The notes beneath the pieces were generated by a model, which saw only the letters and a list, made by a program, of their open reading frames with translations, searched no databases and was not told the origin of the DNA. From positions 868,001-932,000 of the forward strand of contig CBDCZY010000002.1 in the NCBI GenBank assembly GCA_965224745.1: a stretch of DNA of 64,000 nucleotides, written 5' to 3'. Source of the DNA: CBDCZY01 sp965224745. Lineage in GTDB: Bacteria; Pseudomonadota; Gammaproteobacteria; Methylococcales; Methylomonadaceae. The translations under genes were made by a program, and so were the position numbers. Numbering within the stretch: the stretch's first letter is position 1; the number at the start of each line of letters is the position of its first letter. Positions 1 to 8,914 of the stretch are shown one piece after another.

Positions 1-206
1 GGATCGGCTTAATCGGGCTCATAGGCAACATCAGTCCTGTCCGTCATCCGGCCAAAAGAAGGCGAATAAAAACGGTTATACAGGAACTAATGTACCTAGC
101 GGCTCGGGTCATCCATGCTGGGCGACGAATAAAACTTCGTTTCTCCAAACACTGCCCGGGTTTTTTAGCATTTGAGTCAACCTACCATCGCTTAGCGTCA
201 GGATAA
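1..206 (+). CDS. IS1380-family transposase, C-terminal end only (cut by window edge)
   Basis: The third forward frame is open from the window edge to a TAA at 204-206. It encodes about 67 residues rich in Arg and Lys, including QELMYLAARVI, a GRRIKLRF stretch and HCPGFLAF. This matches from memory the basic C-terminal tail of IS1380-family DDE transposases. The catalytic core lies outside the window, so integrity cannot be judged. A second frame is also open at the edge but gives no recognisable protein. The family call rests on tail similarity only. Confidence 0.6.
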   Translation, partial: IGLIGLIGNISPVRHPAKRRRIKTVIQELMYLAARVIHAGRRIKLRFSKHCPGFLAFESTYHRLASG

Positions 207-296
207 CACCCCACTATTCTTAAGAAAAATGCGAGAACATGTCTCTCAGGGATAGCAGTGCCTGGTGTACAGAATTTGGTGTCAATTGAGAGCTAT

Positions 297-315
297 TGAG
301 GCTTAAAAAGCCTCA
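297..315. other. Perfect 8-bp stem-loop between two insertion elements
   Basis: TGAGGCTT and AAGCCTCA face each other across a 3-base loop. It lies 91 bases after the IS1380 transposase stop and before the ISL3 element. No T-tract follows on either strand, so it is not a clear intrinsic terminator. The rest of 207-432 holds no gene that I can see. Confidence 0.45.
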
Positions 316-432
316 GTGTGCTCGTATTATTAGCTATTTCAAATAATAACAAGGTATTAAAACGTTGAAATGTTAATGTGGCTTCCCAAGGATTGGTGGA
401 TGCACTTTAAGTCACGGATTCAGGATTAATTT

Positions 433-1729
433 GGGTCTATGTTGAATAGAGTGGGTAATTAAATTTTAATTTTCCACATAAAAAGTAAATCATATTAATC
501 AGGTTATTGGTATTTCGAAAACCTCTTGCTCGTCGTTTGGCCATTTGTATTTTGTTGTTAATACTTTCCAGAATGGCATTGGTAAGATGTGTTTCAACAA
601 AGTTCACTATACCTGACAAATGTGATTTTACGGTTCTTGAAAAGGCCATAAAGGGTTGGATTTTGCTTTGTTCAACCTCTTCGCACCAGTGTTCAATAAA
701 GGCCTTGGCTGCTTGCTTATTCGGCATATCCCAAAGGTCATTAAATAACGTTTTCAGCCGATAGGCCTCACCTAAGGTAGGGAACAGTGTAATCAGCTCA
801 TCTAATGAAGCTTTCTTGCTCTCAGACAATGAATTCTGGTTTCTAAGAAAGGTGTATTTGTGCCCCTTTAATTCATCATGCTCCCGCCTTTCTTGTTGTC
901 GAACCTTGTTCATTGCTTCATTTAATAACTTAACAACATGAAATCGGTCAAAGGTGATTTCGGCCTGTGGAAAGTTATTTTTGATCCCTGAAATAAAGGC
1001 AGGAGAAAGATCAATACTCGCTTGAGCAATCTGTTCAGGTTCGACCTTTTTAAGGACGAGATAATCTTTGATTTCTTCAATGGTTTTAGCGTCTTTGCCT
1101 TCAACAACATGAAGCACTCTACGTTGCTCTAAATCAACAGCAACCGTGACATATTGATGTCCTTTTCGTCTTGATGTTTCATCAAAGCCAAGCTGAGTCA
1201 CTGATGAAGGATCATCTGCCTGATAAGCAAGTTTTATCCAATGATTAAAAATGGTCCAGATTCTATGGGGATTTTCATTTAACAAATGCCCCACTTTATT
1301 AACCGGCATTTCCTTTTCAATTAAGGCCATCGCTAAGGCTTCAAATAACAAGGTGAAGCCACTGTTTTTTCGAGCCCAGGGAACATCGACTAAGCGCACT
1401 TTCCCGTCGCTTGTTCTAATTCGGGGAACTGAACAATGGAGTAGGCAGGTGTGTTCAAAAAAATTCAGATGGCGCCATGTTTTTTCTTGTGTGTCGTGGA
1501 TAGAACATTTTTCACCCGCCTCATCTTCAAACTTACTACCACGCTTGAAACCAAGATGAATATGGAGTGCCTTTATTGAATCTTCATCCGTTAGGATTTC
1601 AACATTTGTTATAGACCAAGGTTCTGTTAATCCTAAAGCAAGTGTAAATATTTCGGAACTATTCATCTGGGATAGTACGCAAATTTAAATTATTTTACAG
1701 GTGCTACCCACTCTATTCAACATAGACCC
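433..1729 (-). mobile_element. Complete ISL3-family insertion sequence
   Basis: Perfect 25-bp terminal inverted repeats occupy 433-457 and 1705-1729, each beginning GGGTCTATGTTG from the outside. The flanks ATTAATTT (425-432) and ATTAAATT (1730-1737) match at 7 of 8 positions, consistent with the 8-bp target duplication known for ISL3 elements after one later change. The element is 1297 bp and holds one transposase gene whose stop codon lies inside the left repeat. It appears intact. Confidence 0.9.
437..1666 (-). CDS. ISL3-family transposase
   Basis: This is the transposase of the surrounding ISL3 element, a DDE enzyme of 409 residues, the usual length for the family. It shows the family landmarks in order: an N-terminal helix-turn-helix region, LGFDETSRRKGHQY with the first Asp, a central FDRFHVVKLLNEAMNKVR block with the second Asp, and a C-terminal block where LESINNKIQ carries the catalytic Glu before KRRARGFRN. 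The last codons are encoded by the left terminal repeat. It starts with an ATG 38 bases inside the right repeat. Nothing suggests truncation, so the copy may be active. Confidence 0.92.
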   Translation of the reverse strand: MNSSEIFTLALGLTEPWSITNVEILTDEDSIKALHIHLGFKRGSKFEDEAGEKCSIHDTQEKTWRHLNFFEHTCLLHCSVPRIRTSDGKVRLVDVPWARKNSGFTLLFEALAMALIEKEMPVNKVGHLLNENPHRIWTIFNHWIKLAYQADDPSSVTQLGFDETSRRKGHQYVTVAVDLEQRRVLHVVEGKDAKTIEEIKDYLVLKKVEPEQIAQASIDLSPAFISGIKNNFPQAEITFDRFHVVKLLNEAMNKVRQQERREHDELKGHKYTFLRNQNSLSESKKASLDELITLFPTLGEAYRLKTLFNDLWDMPNKQAAKAFIEHWCEEVEQSKIQPFMAFSRTVKSHLSGIVNFVETHLTNAILESINNKIQMAKRRARGFRNTNNLINMIYFLCGKLKFNYPLYST

Positions 1730-1863
1730 ATTAAATTTTTCGAGAAGGCAGTTACGATTCTATCCTTTTCTAAAATGGGCAAGCTATGAGGCCGTTTGAT
1801 GGTTGCTATATAAAGTGCATAGTTTTACTGCTGCTAAATTCAGTAGAGGTTTCAGTTGCTGGG

Positions 1864-3816
1864 TTATTTCGGTAGCTTGGGTTTCAACAGACTAACTTGC
1901 ATATCCACTCTTCGTAGAGCAGTGTCAATCAAACTATCAGTCACTTCGTGACCAGTAGAAACACTAACAAGTGCAGGGTTTATACCGAATTGGAGCAATC
2001 GCTGCTTGATTTTCTCTGCACGTTGTAATTTAAGCGACTGATTAAAGAGGCTATTTCCAGAACCATCAGCGTAGCCTTTTATAGCATACCTAACATCGGC
2101 TTGTAATAGGCGGAGTAGTTTGTGTAATTGTTTCACTTTATTCAGATGTGCGTGTAGCAGGTTTTGTTGTTTGGGATTAAAAGTTGTCCCTTCACTAAAA
2201 TAAAAAGCAATACCATCTAATTCCTTCTGTAAAGCGACTGCTTGTAGCCATTCCTGAGCGACTAGCTTCTTACCCTGGTCATGCGTTCTCAAGTTTAGTT
2301 TGGAGGGTAGCAAAACGCTGTTTTGTTGGAGATCTTTAATCCACGCTGCAGGCGCAGTACCGGTAACGAACAAAGTGTCTTTGTCGAGTCGCAACTGCAC
2401 TGATTGTGGTGTTTTTAATATTTTTCGAAGCTGTAACAACCAAGAGCTGTTGTCGACTTCAACACGATCAAAATTAACCACGCTAAATCCTGGAATGCGG
2501 TTTCGTAATTTGTCTGCAAAATCAAGCCACTGTCGCGAAGCTTTGCCAGATGGAATCAACTGTTGGTTTTTTACAGTTAAAGTCACCGTATTGGGTATAT
2601 CCAAAAAATTAGCTGCTCGCTGCACTGCCAGTGATGCGTCTAGCGATTGATAAAGTGACATAGTAAATTGCAGTTGTTCCTTGGTAAAACCATGCTTCTT
2701 GGCAACCGGACCTAAATCAGGCACAAGAGGATCTTTCAGACCTTTGATCAGCAAGGTATCTGCTTTTTCTTCAGAGGCTATGACAACCACGCCATCCATA
2801 TCCTTAAGCTCTGTTAGCAAAGCATCAGTTCTACGTCGCTCATCGTAAGCAATCCACTGCCAATAGGCAACCAGTAGGCCAGCTAACAATAATATCCAGA
2901 CTAAAGGGTTAAGCAGCCAATGGCGTTTTTGAGGCTGATTTTCCTGTCCATTGTTTAGTTTTTTGCTTTGTTGTGTCAAACAAGTTTCCAATAACTCATG
3001 AAACTCAGGGTTTTGGCTACGTTCACCTGCATACTGTGCTATCTCAGGGCCGTAGTTTGTGTGAAACTGTTCCAGTACCGATTGTAGATCGGTTCGATTG
3101 GTTTTTGGTACGATGCCACGATTTACACAAGCCAAAAGCGCTTTGGGACCATCAAATATCCACAGTGTTTGATCACCAAATTCAACCGTCTGTAGGCTGT
3201 CATTGGCTTCTGTAGCAAATGAATCGCGGCTGAAATCACGTATCACTGTTAGCATGGCAGAAATGGCATCGCTATCATGGGTGATGACATCAGGGTGACT
3301 GACATGCTCAATCAGTAATCCGCTACCTTGTTGAATCAGAAATATTTCCTCGACTCGATATAGCAACGAATGCTTTAGCACTATTTCTGAGAAGGGAACA
3401 CCGCTGCGTTTGGCCTCCCAGCGCCAGCGCAATGACTTGAGAGACATGCTTTGTTCAATCATTTGATTGGTAGACTGAACAAAGCTTTTCAATGTTTCAC
3501 TGATCGATTTACGGATCGCCGGGCCCATCACTGGGAACAGAGAATCAGCAAATTGCTGCGGTTTTTCGGCAACAATAGTTTGAATACATTGATTAACAGG
3601 GCTGCTAAGTGCAGCAACAAGATTTTGTTTCTCGGCAGCAATATTGATTGATTCAGCTAGAATTTCGGCGTTATCTGTGATGCGCTGCTGTGGATCTAGC
3701 AAGTGCTTGCGCAATGTTTCAACACTCTGTAATTCTGTATCAAACAGCAGCCGTTTAAGTTGCTCCAACTCTTGATCCTGAGCAATGTTTTGCTGATGCT
3801 TGGCTTTGGCCGTCAT
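1864..3816 (-). CDS. OmpA-like domain protein with internal membrane anchor
   Basis: A 650-residue protein. About 360 N-terminal residues are soluble and partly helical, with no signal peptide. A hydrophobic segment near residues 305-325 (LVWILLLAGLLVAYW) is followed by a long segment, and a C-terminal OmpA-like peptidoglycan-binding domain covers about the last 120 residues (IAFYFSEGTTF, then IKGYADGSGNSLFNQSLKLQRA). The layout suggests a cytoplasmic head, one inner-membrane helix and a periplasmic tail that grips the cell wall. It sits 16 bases downstream of a coiled-coil gene on the same strand and is probably co-transcribed with it. The N-terminal part is not recognised; the function may be envelope organisation, which is inference. 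Confidence 0.7.
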   Translation of the reverse strand: MTAKAKHQQNIAQDQELEQLKRLLFDTELQSVETLRKHLLDPQQRITDNAEILAESINIAAEKQNLVAALSSPVNQCIQTIVAEKPQQFADSLFPVMGPAIRKSISETLKSFVQSTNQMIEQSMSLKSLRWRWEAKRSGVPFSEIVLKHSLLYRVEEIFLIQQGSGLLIEHVSHPDVITHDSDAISAMLTVIRDFSRDSFATEANDSLQTVEFGDQTLWIFDGPKALLACVNRGIVPKTNRTDLQSVLEQFHTNYGPEIAQYAGERSQNPEFHELLETCLTQQSKKLNNGQENQPQKRHWLLNPLVWILLLAGLLVAYWQWIAYDERRRTDALLTELKDMDGVVVIASEEKADTLLIKGLKDPLVPDLGPVAKKHGFTKEQLQFTMSLYQSLDASLAVQRAANFLDIPNTVTLTVKNQQLIPSGKASRQWLDFADKLRNRIPGFSVVNFDRVEVDNSSWLLQLRKILKTPQSVQLRLDKDTLFVTGTAPAAWIKDLQQNSVLLPSKLNLRTHDQGKKLVAQEWLQAVALQKELDGIAFYFSEGTTFNPKQQNLLHAHLNKVKQLHKLLRLLQADVRYAIKGYADGSGNSLFNQSLKLQRAEKIKQRLLQFGINPALVSVSTGHEVTDSLIDTALRRVDMQVSLLKPKLPK

Positions 3817-3832
3817 GCGCTAGTTGTGTTTA

Positions 3833-4366
3833 TTATTCACTAGCGAGGTTTGATGATAACCTTGCAAGCAAATCCCTCAATTGCTGGCGATTAACTGTTT
3901 GTCCCTCCAATCGTTTGGTCTCATCTTTCAGAGATTGTATGCTATCGCTGCGTAGTGTTGTTATTTGATCAAGCAGGTTCTGCTTGTGTTGTTCCATGGA
4001 GGATTTAATCGTTAAGATGTTTTGATTGGAATCGGCTTCCAACTGTTCCAGAGCGTTGTGTAATTCCTCAAACGATTTTTGCAGTTGGTCATGGACTGTA
4101 TTGAGTCCCTCAACCCTTTGTTTTTGCTCATTCTCCAGAGCTGTTTCCGTTTTTTCAATGCGATGAACAAAAGATGTTTCTAAAGCTATCAGTCGCGTAT
4201 TCATTTCATCCAATGACTTTCTGGCCTCCGTGGCTATCATGCTTTCCAGGTATTGGAAATGCTGGTCGTAATTGTCCATTTGGGAACCAAATAATAGATC
4301 GCGAATCTTATCCACAGCGCCATTACTAGTTGAGTCAGATGTTTCCTGTTTGCCTACGTTTTCCAT
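3833..4366 (-). CDS. Coiled-coil protein, partner of the OmpA-like protein
   Basis: A 177-residue, highly charged protein without signal peptide or membrane helix. From about residue 30 to 160 it is a near-continuous coiled coil, with heptad-like spacing through KIEKTETALENEQKQ-like stretches and ending in RDLLARLSSNLASE. It lies directly upstream of the OmpA-like gene, likely as the first gene of a two-gene operon. I infer a structural or adaptor role together with that neighbour. No enzyme motif is visible, and no family name can be given from sequence alone. Confidence 0.6.
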   Translation of the reverse strand: MENVGKQETSDSTSNGAVDKIRDLLFGSQMDNYDQHFQYLESMIATEARKSLDEMNTRLIALETSFVHRIEKTETALENEQKQRVEGLNTVHDQLQKSFEELHNALEQLEADSNQNILTIKSSMEQHKQNLLDQITTLRSDSIQSLKDETKRLEGQTVNRQQLRDLLARLSSNLASE

Positions 4367-4702
4367 GTTTCCACCAATCTTACGGGATTAATAAGGCTTA
4401 GCCAGGAGTCAGCAAGGGAATCTAGAAAATTCCTAAATTTTAAAAGTGTCTCACTAACTTCAATATACGGTTATCATAACAAAAAGCGAACAAATCATAT
4501 ATTGGTGTAAAGCAGGTGTTTGTATCGCTAAGTTTGAAGCATGACTTTTATTCAATAATTTATTGGTTTCAGGAGACTAAAGATACAAGCCATATCCAAA
4601 TGATAATGTTTAGCGAATAAATCACGTATTTGTTAAGATAATTATTTGACGCTATTGGATTTCAGCGGACACTATGATTAGGATCCACTTGTAGGAGCTA
4701 CT
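4367..4702. promoter_or_regulatory. Divergent promoter region, 336 bp
   Basis: This gap separates the leftward coiled-coil/OmpA-like pair from the rightward response regulator, so it must hold promoters for both. It is AT-rich. The only element I can place is the ribosome binding site AGGAG at 4693-4697, five bases before the regulator's ATG. No operator repeat stands out. Confidence 0.4.
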
Positions 4703-5389
4703 ATGCATATAGCATTATTGGAAGATGACCCTGATCAATCAGTCATCATGGCGGAGTGGTTAATCCATAGTGGCCATAAATGCGATAATTTGGATAATGG
4801 TCGTGAATTTATAAGAGCTGTCAAACGCCACACTTATGACATCCTGGTTTTGGATTGGATGGTACCTGACATCAGCGGTGTTGAGGTGTTGAAATGGGTG
4901 CGGGAGAATATCGATTGGCGAATTCCAGTCATCTTTACTACTCAGAGAGATACCGAGGAAGACATTGTTTTCGGGCTTAATCAAGGCGCTGATGATTACA
5001 TGATTAAACCGATTAAGCATAGGGAGTTGATTGCAAGAATAGATGCTTTAGGGCGTCGTTTTTTGAATACTGTGGATGCTGAAGCAATTCTTAAAGTTGA
5101 CCCTTTCATCGTTGATCGCAACAAAAGACAAATCCAAAAAAGGAACGAAATCATTTCTACAACGACTATTGAATTTGATCTGGCCCTGTTTTTGTTTAGG
5201 CATCATGGTCGCGTGTTATCCAGAGGATATATTTTAGAAAACGTCTGGGGTCGAAATGCTAAAGTTAGTACGCGAACCGTTGATACTCATGTGAGTCGCA
5301 TCAGAAAAAAATTGGGCCTTGGCCCTGAAAGTGGTTGGCAACTAATTCCCGTATACCAACACGGGTATCGTTTGGAAAAATTAAGTTAA
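4703..5389 (+). CDS. OmpR/PhoB-type response regulator
   Basis: A 228-residue two-component regulator. The receiver domain (residues 1-118) has the acidic pair in LLEDDPDQ, phospho-acceptor Asp51 in VLDWMVPD, and Lys102 in YMIKPIK. The C-terminal winged helix (about 130-228) shows the TVDTHVSRIRKKLG recognition helix and the closing YQHGYRL strand. AGGAG lies five bases before the ATG. No histidine kinase gene is adjacent, so it is an orphan here and its signal is unknown. Its position divergent from the OmpA-like pair would allow it to control that pair, but this is only a guess. Confidence 0.9.
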   Translation: MHIALLEDDPDQSVIMAEWLIHSGHKCDNLDNGREFIRAVKRHTYDILVLDWMVPDISGVEVLKWVRENIDWRIPVIFTTQRDTEEDIVFGLNQGADDYMIKPIKHRELIARIDALGRRFLNTVDAEAILKVDPFIVDRNKRQIQKRNEIISTTTIEFDLALFLFRHHGRVLSRGYILENVWGRNAKVSTRTVDTHVSRIRKKLGLGPESGWQLIPVYQHGYRLEKLS

Positions 5390-5538
5390 TTTCATCTTAT
5401 CTTATTGCATTATTGAGTTGTTCGGCAAATTATCAAATACCCCCTATCTATCTTTAGCCCTTAGATCAATGTATCGGGCTTGTCCAACAAATGGTTCAGA
5501 TTTTGGTTCACGTTACTCAGATAATCTAATCTAAATTC

Positions 5539-7559
5539 GTATCCCCTATAAATTCTAGGGCAACAGACCATCCAGAAAAAACATGCCATAAAAGTAAAAA
5601 AACACTTGACAAGGTTTTGGACACAAACTGTGTTTTCAATGTTCATTTCCGCCACACCCTGTTTCGGGTTGTTTGTCCATTTGTGAAGCGACTGGAGACC
5701 CTTTCGCAACGCTTTGCTAATTCCTTTTCGCCAATATTACCAACCCCCATTAATCGCATTGTATGGGCAAAAATCTGACCTAAAAAACCAACGATATAAT
5801 AGGCTTATACTTCATAAGACCTCTAAAGTATCGTTGAACAGAAACACTATTGAGTCGGCCATCGAAGCGTTGCAAGTAGATGTGGCCTCCATCCCTGATC
5901 CTCAGATAAAATCCCTGGTGAATGGACTGCTTAACTTGGTAGAAACGCTTTATGGTGAAAATGAGGCGTTCAGAGAAGAAAACCAGCAGCTCAAAGATGA
6001 AATCAACCGCTTGAAAGGTGAACAGGGCAAGCCGAATATCAAGGGTAACCGTACAAAAGAATCCGCTGATCACTCGTCCGAAAAGGAACGTCAAGTGGGC
6101 GGTGACCCTGAGGCCGATGAAAAAAACAACCCTAAGAAACGTCAACGCGAGGGCAAATTGACCAAGGTGAAAATTGACCGAGAGCAGGTTTGTCCCGTCA
6201 ACAAAAATGTCCTGCCAACGGATGCTCGATTTAAAGGCTATTCAGATGTCGTCATTCAGGACATCAAGATCATCACGAACAATGTCAAATATCGGCGTGA
6301 GGTGTATTACTCGCCATCACAGGGGAAGACCTTTCTGGGTCAACTTCCGGCCGATGTGGCGGGGAAAGGTGAATTTGGCGTCGGTATCCGCTCCCTGATT
6401 CCGCTGTTAAAATCCGAATGCAATCTGTCGGAAAGCTGTATTCTGGACTTCTTTCAGAATTTTGGCATCGAAATTTCATCGGCGTATCTTTCCAATCAGT
6501 GGACAACAGGCTACGCCGATTTTCATCAGGAAAAATCTGACATTGTTGAGGCTGGGCTGGCGAGTACGACATATCAGCAGACCGATGACACCAGCGCCCG
6601 TGTCAAGGGCGAAAACCATTACACGCAAATTCTCTGTAATCCCTTTTACTCGGCCTATTTCACCACCCCGCACAAAGATCGTCTGACGGTGCTGGATGTG
6701 TTCAGGAACTTTGCGCCGCGCCAGTTTCTTTATAACACGCAGGCCATTGGCCTGCTCGAGGGCTTTCAACTGTCTAATAAAATACGCAAGGCCGTGGATA
6801 AACGGTTGGAAAAAGGCGTCTGCTTTGACGAAAGCACTTTTGATGCTCTGCTGGATACCCTCAAGCCTGGCCCGCAACAGCGGACACGCATCAAGGAGGC
6901 CTGTGCCATCGCGGCTTACCGGGAACAGACAACGATCCCCGTGATTGAAACGCTGGTCTGCGATGATGCACCACAATTCAAGTTACTCACTCGGCATATC
7001 GCCTTGTGCTGGATACATGATGGCAGGCATTATAAAAAGCTACGGCCGATTGTTCCGCAACACAAAATGTCACTGGATAAATTTCTGACCCAATACTGGC
7101 TTTTCTATCATCGGCTAAAGGCTTACAAACAGGCTCCGGATGACCAACAGGCCAACCTACTTTCAAAGGCGTTTGACGCGCTGTTTTCAACGCAAACGGG
7201 TTATGCACAACTGGATGAGCGCATCGCCAAAACACGGGCGAAACAGGACGCATTGCTTCGGTTGCTTGACGACCCGGAATTACCGTTGCATAACAATGCC
7301 TCCGAATTAGCTGCCCGTGTGCAAGCACGGGAAAGGGATGTCAGTTTGCATACCATGTCAGACGCGGGCACCGAGGTGAAAGACACCTTTATGACCCTTA
7401 GTCAAACCGCGAAAAAACTAGGTGTTAGAACGTACGACTATATTCGGGACAGGGTCAGTGGTGAGTTTAAATTGCCTTCTCTTGCTCAGCTGATTCGTGA
7501 AAAGAGTTCAGGTTGTGAGGCGATGATTGAGACCATGCCCTAAGATTTATAGGGGATAC
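5539..7559 (+). mobile_element. Complete IS66-family element (single-gene type)
   Basis: Imperfect terminal repeats of 23 bp (21 matches) lie at 5539-5561 and 7537-7559, both reading GTATCCCCTATAAAT from outside. The flanks are identical 8-bp copies, CTAAATTC at 5531-5538 and 7560-7567, which is the duplication length of IS66 elements. The element is 2021 bp with one long transposase and no separate tnpA/tnpB genes, as in the single-gene branch of the family. Base composition inside the transposase is visibly richer in G+C than the surroundings, pointing to arrival from another genome. Insertion is just past the stop of the methyltransferase gene. Confidence 0.93.
5714..7543 (+). CDS. IS66-family transposase (TnpC)
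   Basis: A DDE transposase of up to 609 residues. An N-terminal leucine-zipper-like coil (around residues 70-105, ENEAFREENQQLKDEINRLK) is followed by a charged linker, a small Cys-containing region and the catalytic core: QTDDTSARVKG (first Asp), LVCDDAPQFKLL (second Asp) and LHNNASELAARVQARE (Glu). The open frame begins with TTG at 5714; no ATG or clear ribosome site marks the start, and a TTG near 5834, close before the zipper, is a possible alternative. The TAA stop lies inside the right terminal repeat. The gene appears intact. Confidence 0.9.
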   Translation: MLIPFRQYYQPPLIALYGQKSDLKNQRYNRLILHKTSKVSLNRNTIESAIEALQVDVASIPDPQIKSLVNGLLNLVETLYGENEAFREENQQLKDEINRLKGEQGKPNIKGNRTKESADHSSEKERQVGGDPEADEKNNPKKRQREGKLTKVKIDREQVCPVNKNVLPTDARFKGYSDVVIQDIKIITNNVKYRREVYYSPSQGKTFLGQLPADVAGKGEFGVGIRSLIPLLKSECNLSESCILDFFQNFGIEISSAYLSNQWTTGYADFHQEKSDIVEAGLASTTYQQTDDTSARVKGENHYTQILCNPFYSAYFTTPHKDRLTVLDVFRNFAPRQFLYNTQAIGLLEGFQLSNKIRKAVDKRLEKGVCFDESTFDALLDTLKPGPQQRTRIKEACAIAAYREQTTIPVIETLVCDDAPQFKLLTRHIALCWIHDGRHYKKLRPIVPQHKMSLDKFLTQYWLFYHRLKAYKQAPDDQQANLLSKAFDALFSTQTGYAQLDERIAKTRAKQDALLRLLDDPELPLHNNASELAARVQARERDVSLHTMSDAGTEVKDTFMTLSQTAKKLGVRTYDYIRDRVSGEFKLPSLAQLIREKSSGCEAMIETMP

Positions 7560-7568
7560 CTAAATTCT

Positions 7569-8162
7569 TTATGCGTTTTTTGCACATTTATACTTGTAAA
7601 CAAGACCCAAGAAAGATTCTTTTGATTCGATTTTAAACCCAGAGCGTTCGAGCATGCCTTCTATAACCCAATCATAGGTAGAGAACTCATCTCGAAAATG
7701 CTCTATGGCATCTTCTCTTAAGAAATCTCCGCCCAGTTTTTCTTGTGCGTGGATAAATGAATTGATGTTATTTATGTAATTCTCTTCGGAAATAATCACA
7801 TCTTGTATATAAAGGGCGCCTGAGCTATTTAACATACTGTGCATTCGCTTTAATGCCACACCTTTCCAAAAATCAGGAAGATGATGAAAAGAAAACGAAG
7901 TCATAATATAGTCAACGAGCCCCGATGAAGGTGTGTAGTTTAAAAAGCCACTGTTAACAAAGGAAATTGACTGTATGTTTTTTTCCAAGGCTTTCTTTTC
8001 TGCATAGGCCAGCATGTTTTGTGAAATATCAACAGCAAACACTTTTACCCCTCTGAGTGCAGCTTGAATGGCAAAAACCCCCGTTCCACACCCGAAATCA
8101 ATTAAGGACTCACTTGGGTTAACTGACAAAACGTCTAATAGTTCATCGCTCTCCTGAACCAA
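7569..8162 (-). CDS. Class I SAM-dependent methyltransferase with lost or non-standard start
   Basis: Small-molecule methyltransferase fold: motif I is LIDFGCGTGVFA, followed by VFAVDISQNML and SFSFHHLPDFW. The coordinates given use the first standard start, a TTG, but the frame stays open upstream to a TGA at 8285-8283. That extra stretch (NWRYDETVQVGKDYSS, then RDLVQ) looks like the genuine N-terminus of this family, so the real protein is about 36 residues longer. No ATG, GTG or TTG exists there; an ATT at 8273-8271, preceded by GAGAG, sits where a start would be expected. Either ATT is used or the start codon has mutated. The substrate is unknown. The gene ends two bases from the IS66 target duplication. 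Confidence 0.75.
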   Translation of the reverse strand: MVQESDELLDVLSVNPSESLIDFGCGTGVFAIQAALRGVKVFAVDISQNMLAYAEKKALEKNIQSISFVNSGFLNYTPSSGLVDYIMTSFSFHHLPDFWKGVALKRMHSMLNSSGALYIQDVIISEENYINNINSFIHAQEKLGGDFLREDAIEHFRDEFSTYDWVIEGMLERSGFKIESKESFLGLVYKYKCAKNA

Positions 8163-8393
8163 ATCCCGGAATTTTGAATGGGTCTCCTCATAGACTGCAA
8201 CTTCATCATTTGAGCTGTAGTCCTTTCCAACTTGGACCGTTTCATCATAACGCCAATTATTTATGTCAATAATAGGTAACTCTCATTGCAGAATGATTTG
8301 CTAAAACTTTCCAGATACATTAAGGAAACCACTGAACGTACATTACGCCATAAGCCATAAAGGAGGCTTGGGTTAGATAATTCTTTTGTTTTT

Positions 8394-8675
8394 TTACAGC
8401 GTACCATTTTCTAGTTCGTGTAAATATAAAAACTCTGGCGCTTTTACCCCCGCTTCTTTTCTAATGTTGACTAATTCTGGCGATTCGAAAAACGACTTGG
8501 CATTAGATATTGAAGACCACTTAGAAAAATGTACAATTTTATTTGCATCTTTTTCAAATTTTAAAACTTGATAACTTCGTTCGCCAGCATCCTTCCTGAT
8601 AACGGCTGCATTATCAAATATCTTTTTCCACGCTGGGTAATCTTCAACTTCGTGGATAATTAATACATAGTCCAT
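8394..8675 (-). CDS. ABM-type (antibiotic biosynthesis monooxygenase-like) small protein
   Basis: A 93-residue protein with a ferredoxin-like dimeric alpha/beta barrel pattern: an initial strand YVLIIHEVEDYPAWK, a helix, KFEKDANKIVHFSKW and a helix SNAKSFFESPE. Such folds occur in monooxygenases, cyclases and stress proteins, so the reaction cannot be assigned. Its ATG directly follows the TAA of an upstream small frame (TAAATG), with AGGAG inside the upstream tail, which indicates translational coupling. It probably belongs to one leftward unit with that frame and the methyltransferase 120 bases downstream. Confidence 0.7.
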   Translation of the reverse strand: MDYVLIIHEVEDYPAWKKIFDNAAVIRKDAGERSYQVLKFEKDANKIVHFSKWSSISNAKSFFESPELVNIRKEAGVKAPEFLYLHELENGTL

Positions 8676-8873
8676 TTAAACTCCTGTACTGATTTTGTAG
8701 GCATAACGTTGCATAGCGTGGGTTTTTCGTTTTAAAAACATCAACACTCCCAAACCTAAACCGAACAAGAAAGCTACCAGATATAATCATAACTCGAAAT
8801 TATTCAAAACCGAAGATAACAGCTTCTCAAATCCGATTATTGACTCATTATTGAAATTTAGCTTTTTTAACAT
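8676..8873 (-). pseudogene. Small membrane protein gene interrupted by an in-frame TGA
   Basis: One leftward frame runs from an ATG at 8873 to a TAA at 8676, 66 codons, with a single in-frame TGA at 8789-8787 (codon 29). The first part is soluble (MLKKLNFNNESIIGFEKLL); the second part is a typical membrane helix ending in positive charges (VAFLFGLGLGVLMFLKRK). Both parts look like one protein. The stop codon directly abuts the ATG of the ABM-like gene, and the tail supplies that gene's ribosome site, so the arrangement looks like a former operon member. A nonsense mutation is the simplest reading; readthrough or sequence error is possible. No family recognised. Confidence 0.5.
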
Positions 8874-8914
8874 AGACTTTGTAGATGGTTTTGTATTATC
8901 AAGGTGAAGAATAA

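Noticed and set aside
5461..5709. 82-codon leftward frame across the IS66 left end
   Set aside because: It crosses the terminal repeat boundary at 5539, lacks a ribosome site and encodes no sensible protein.
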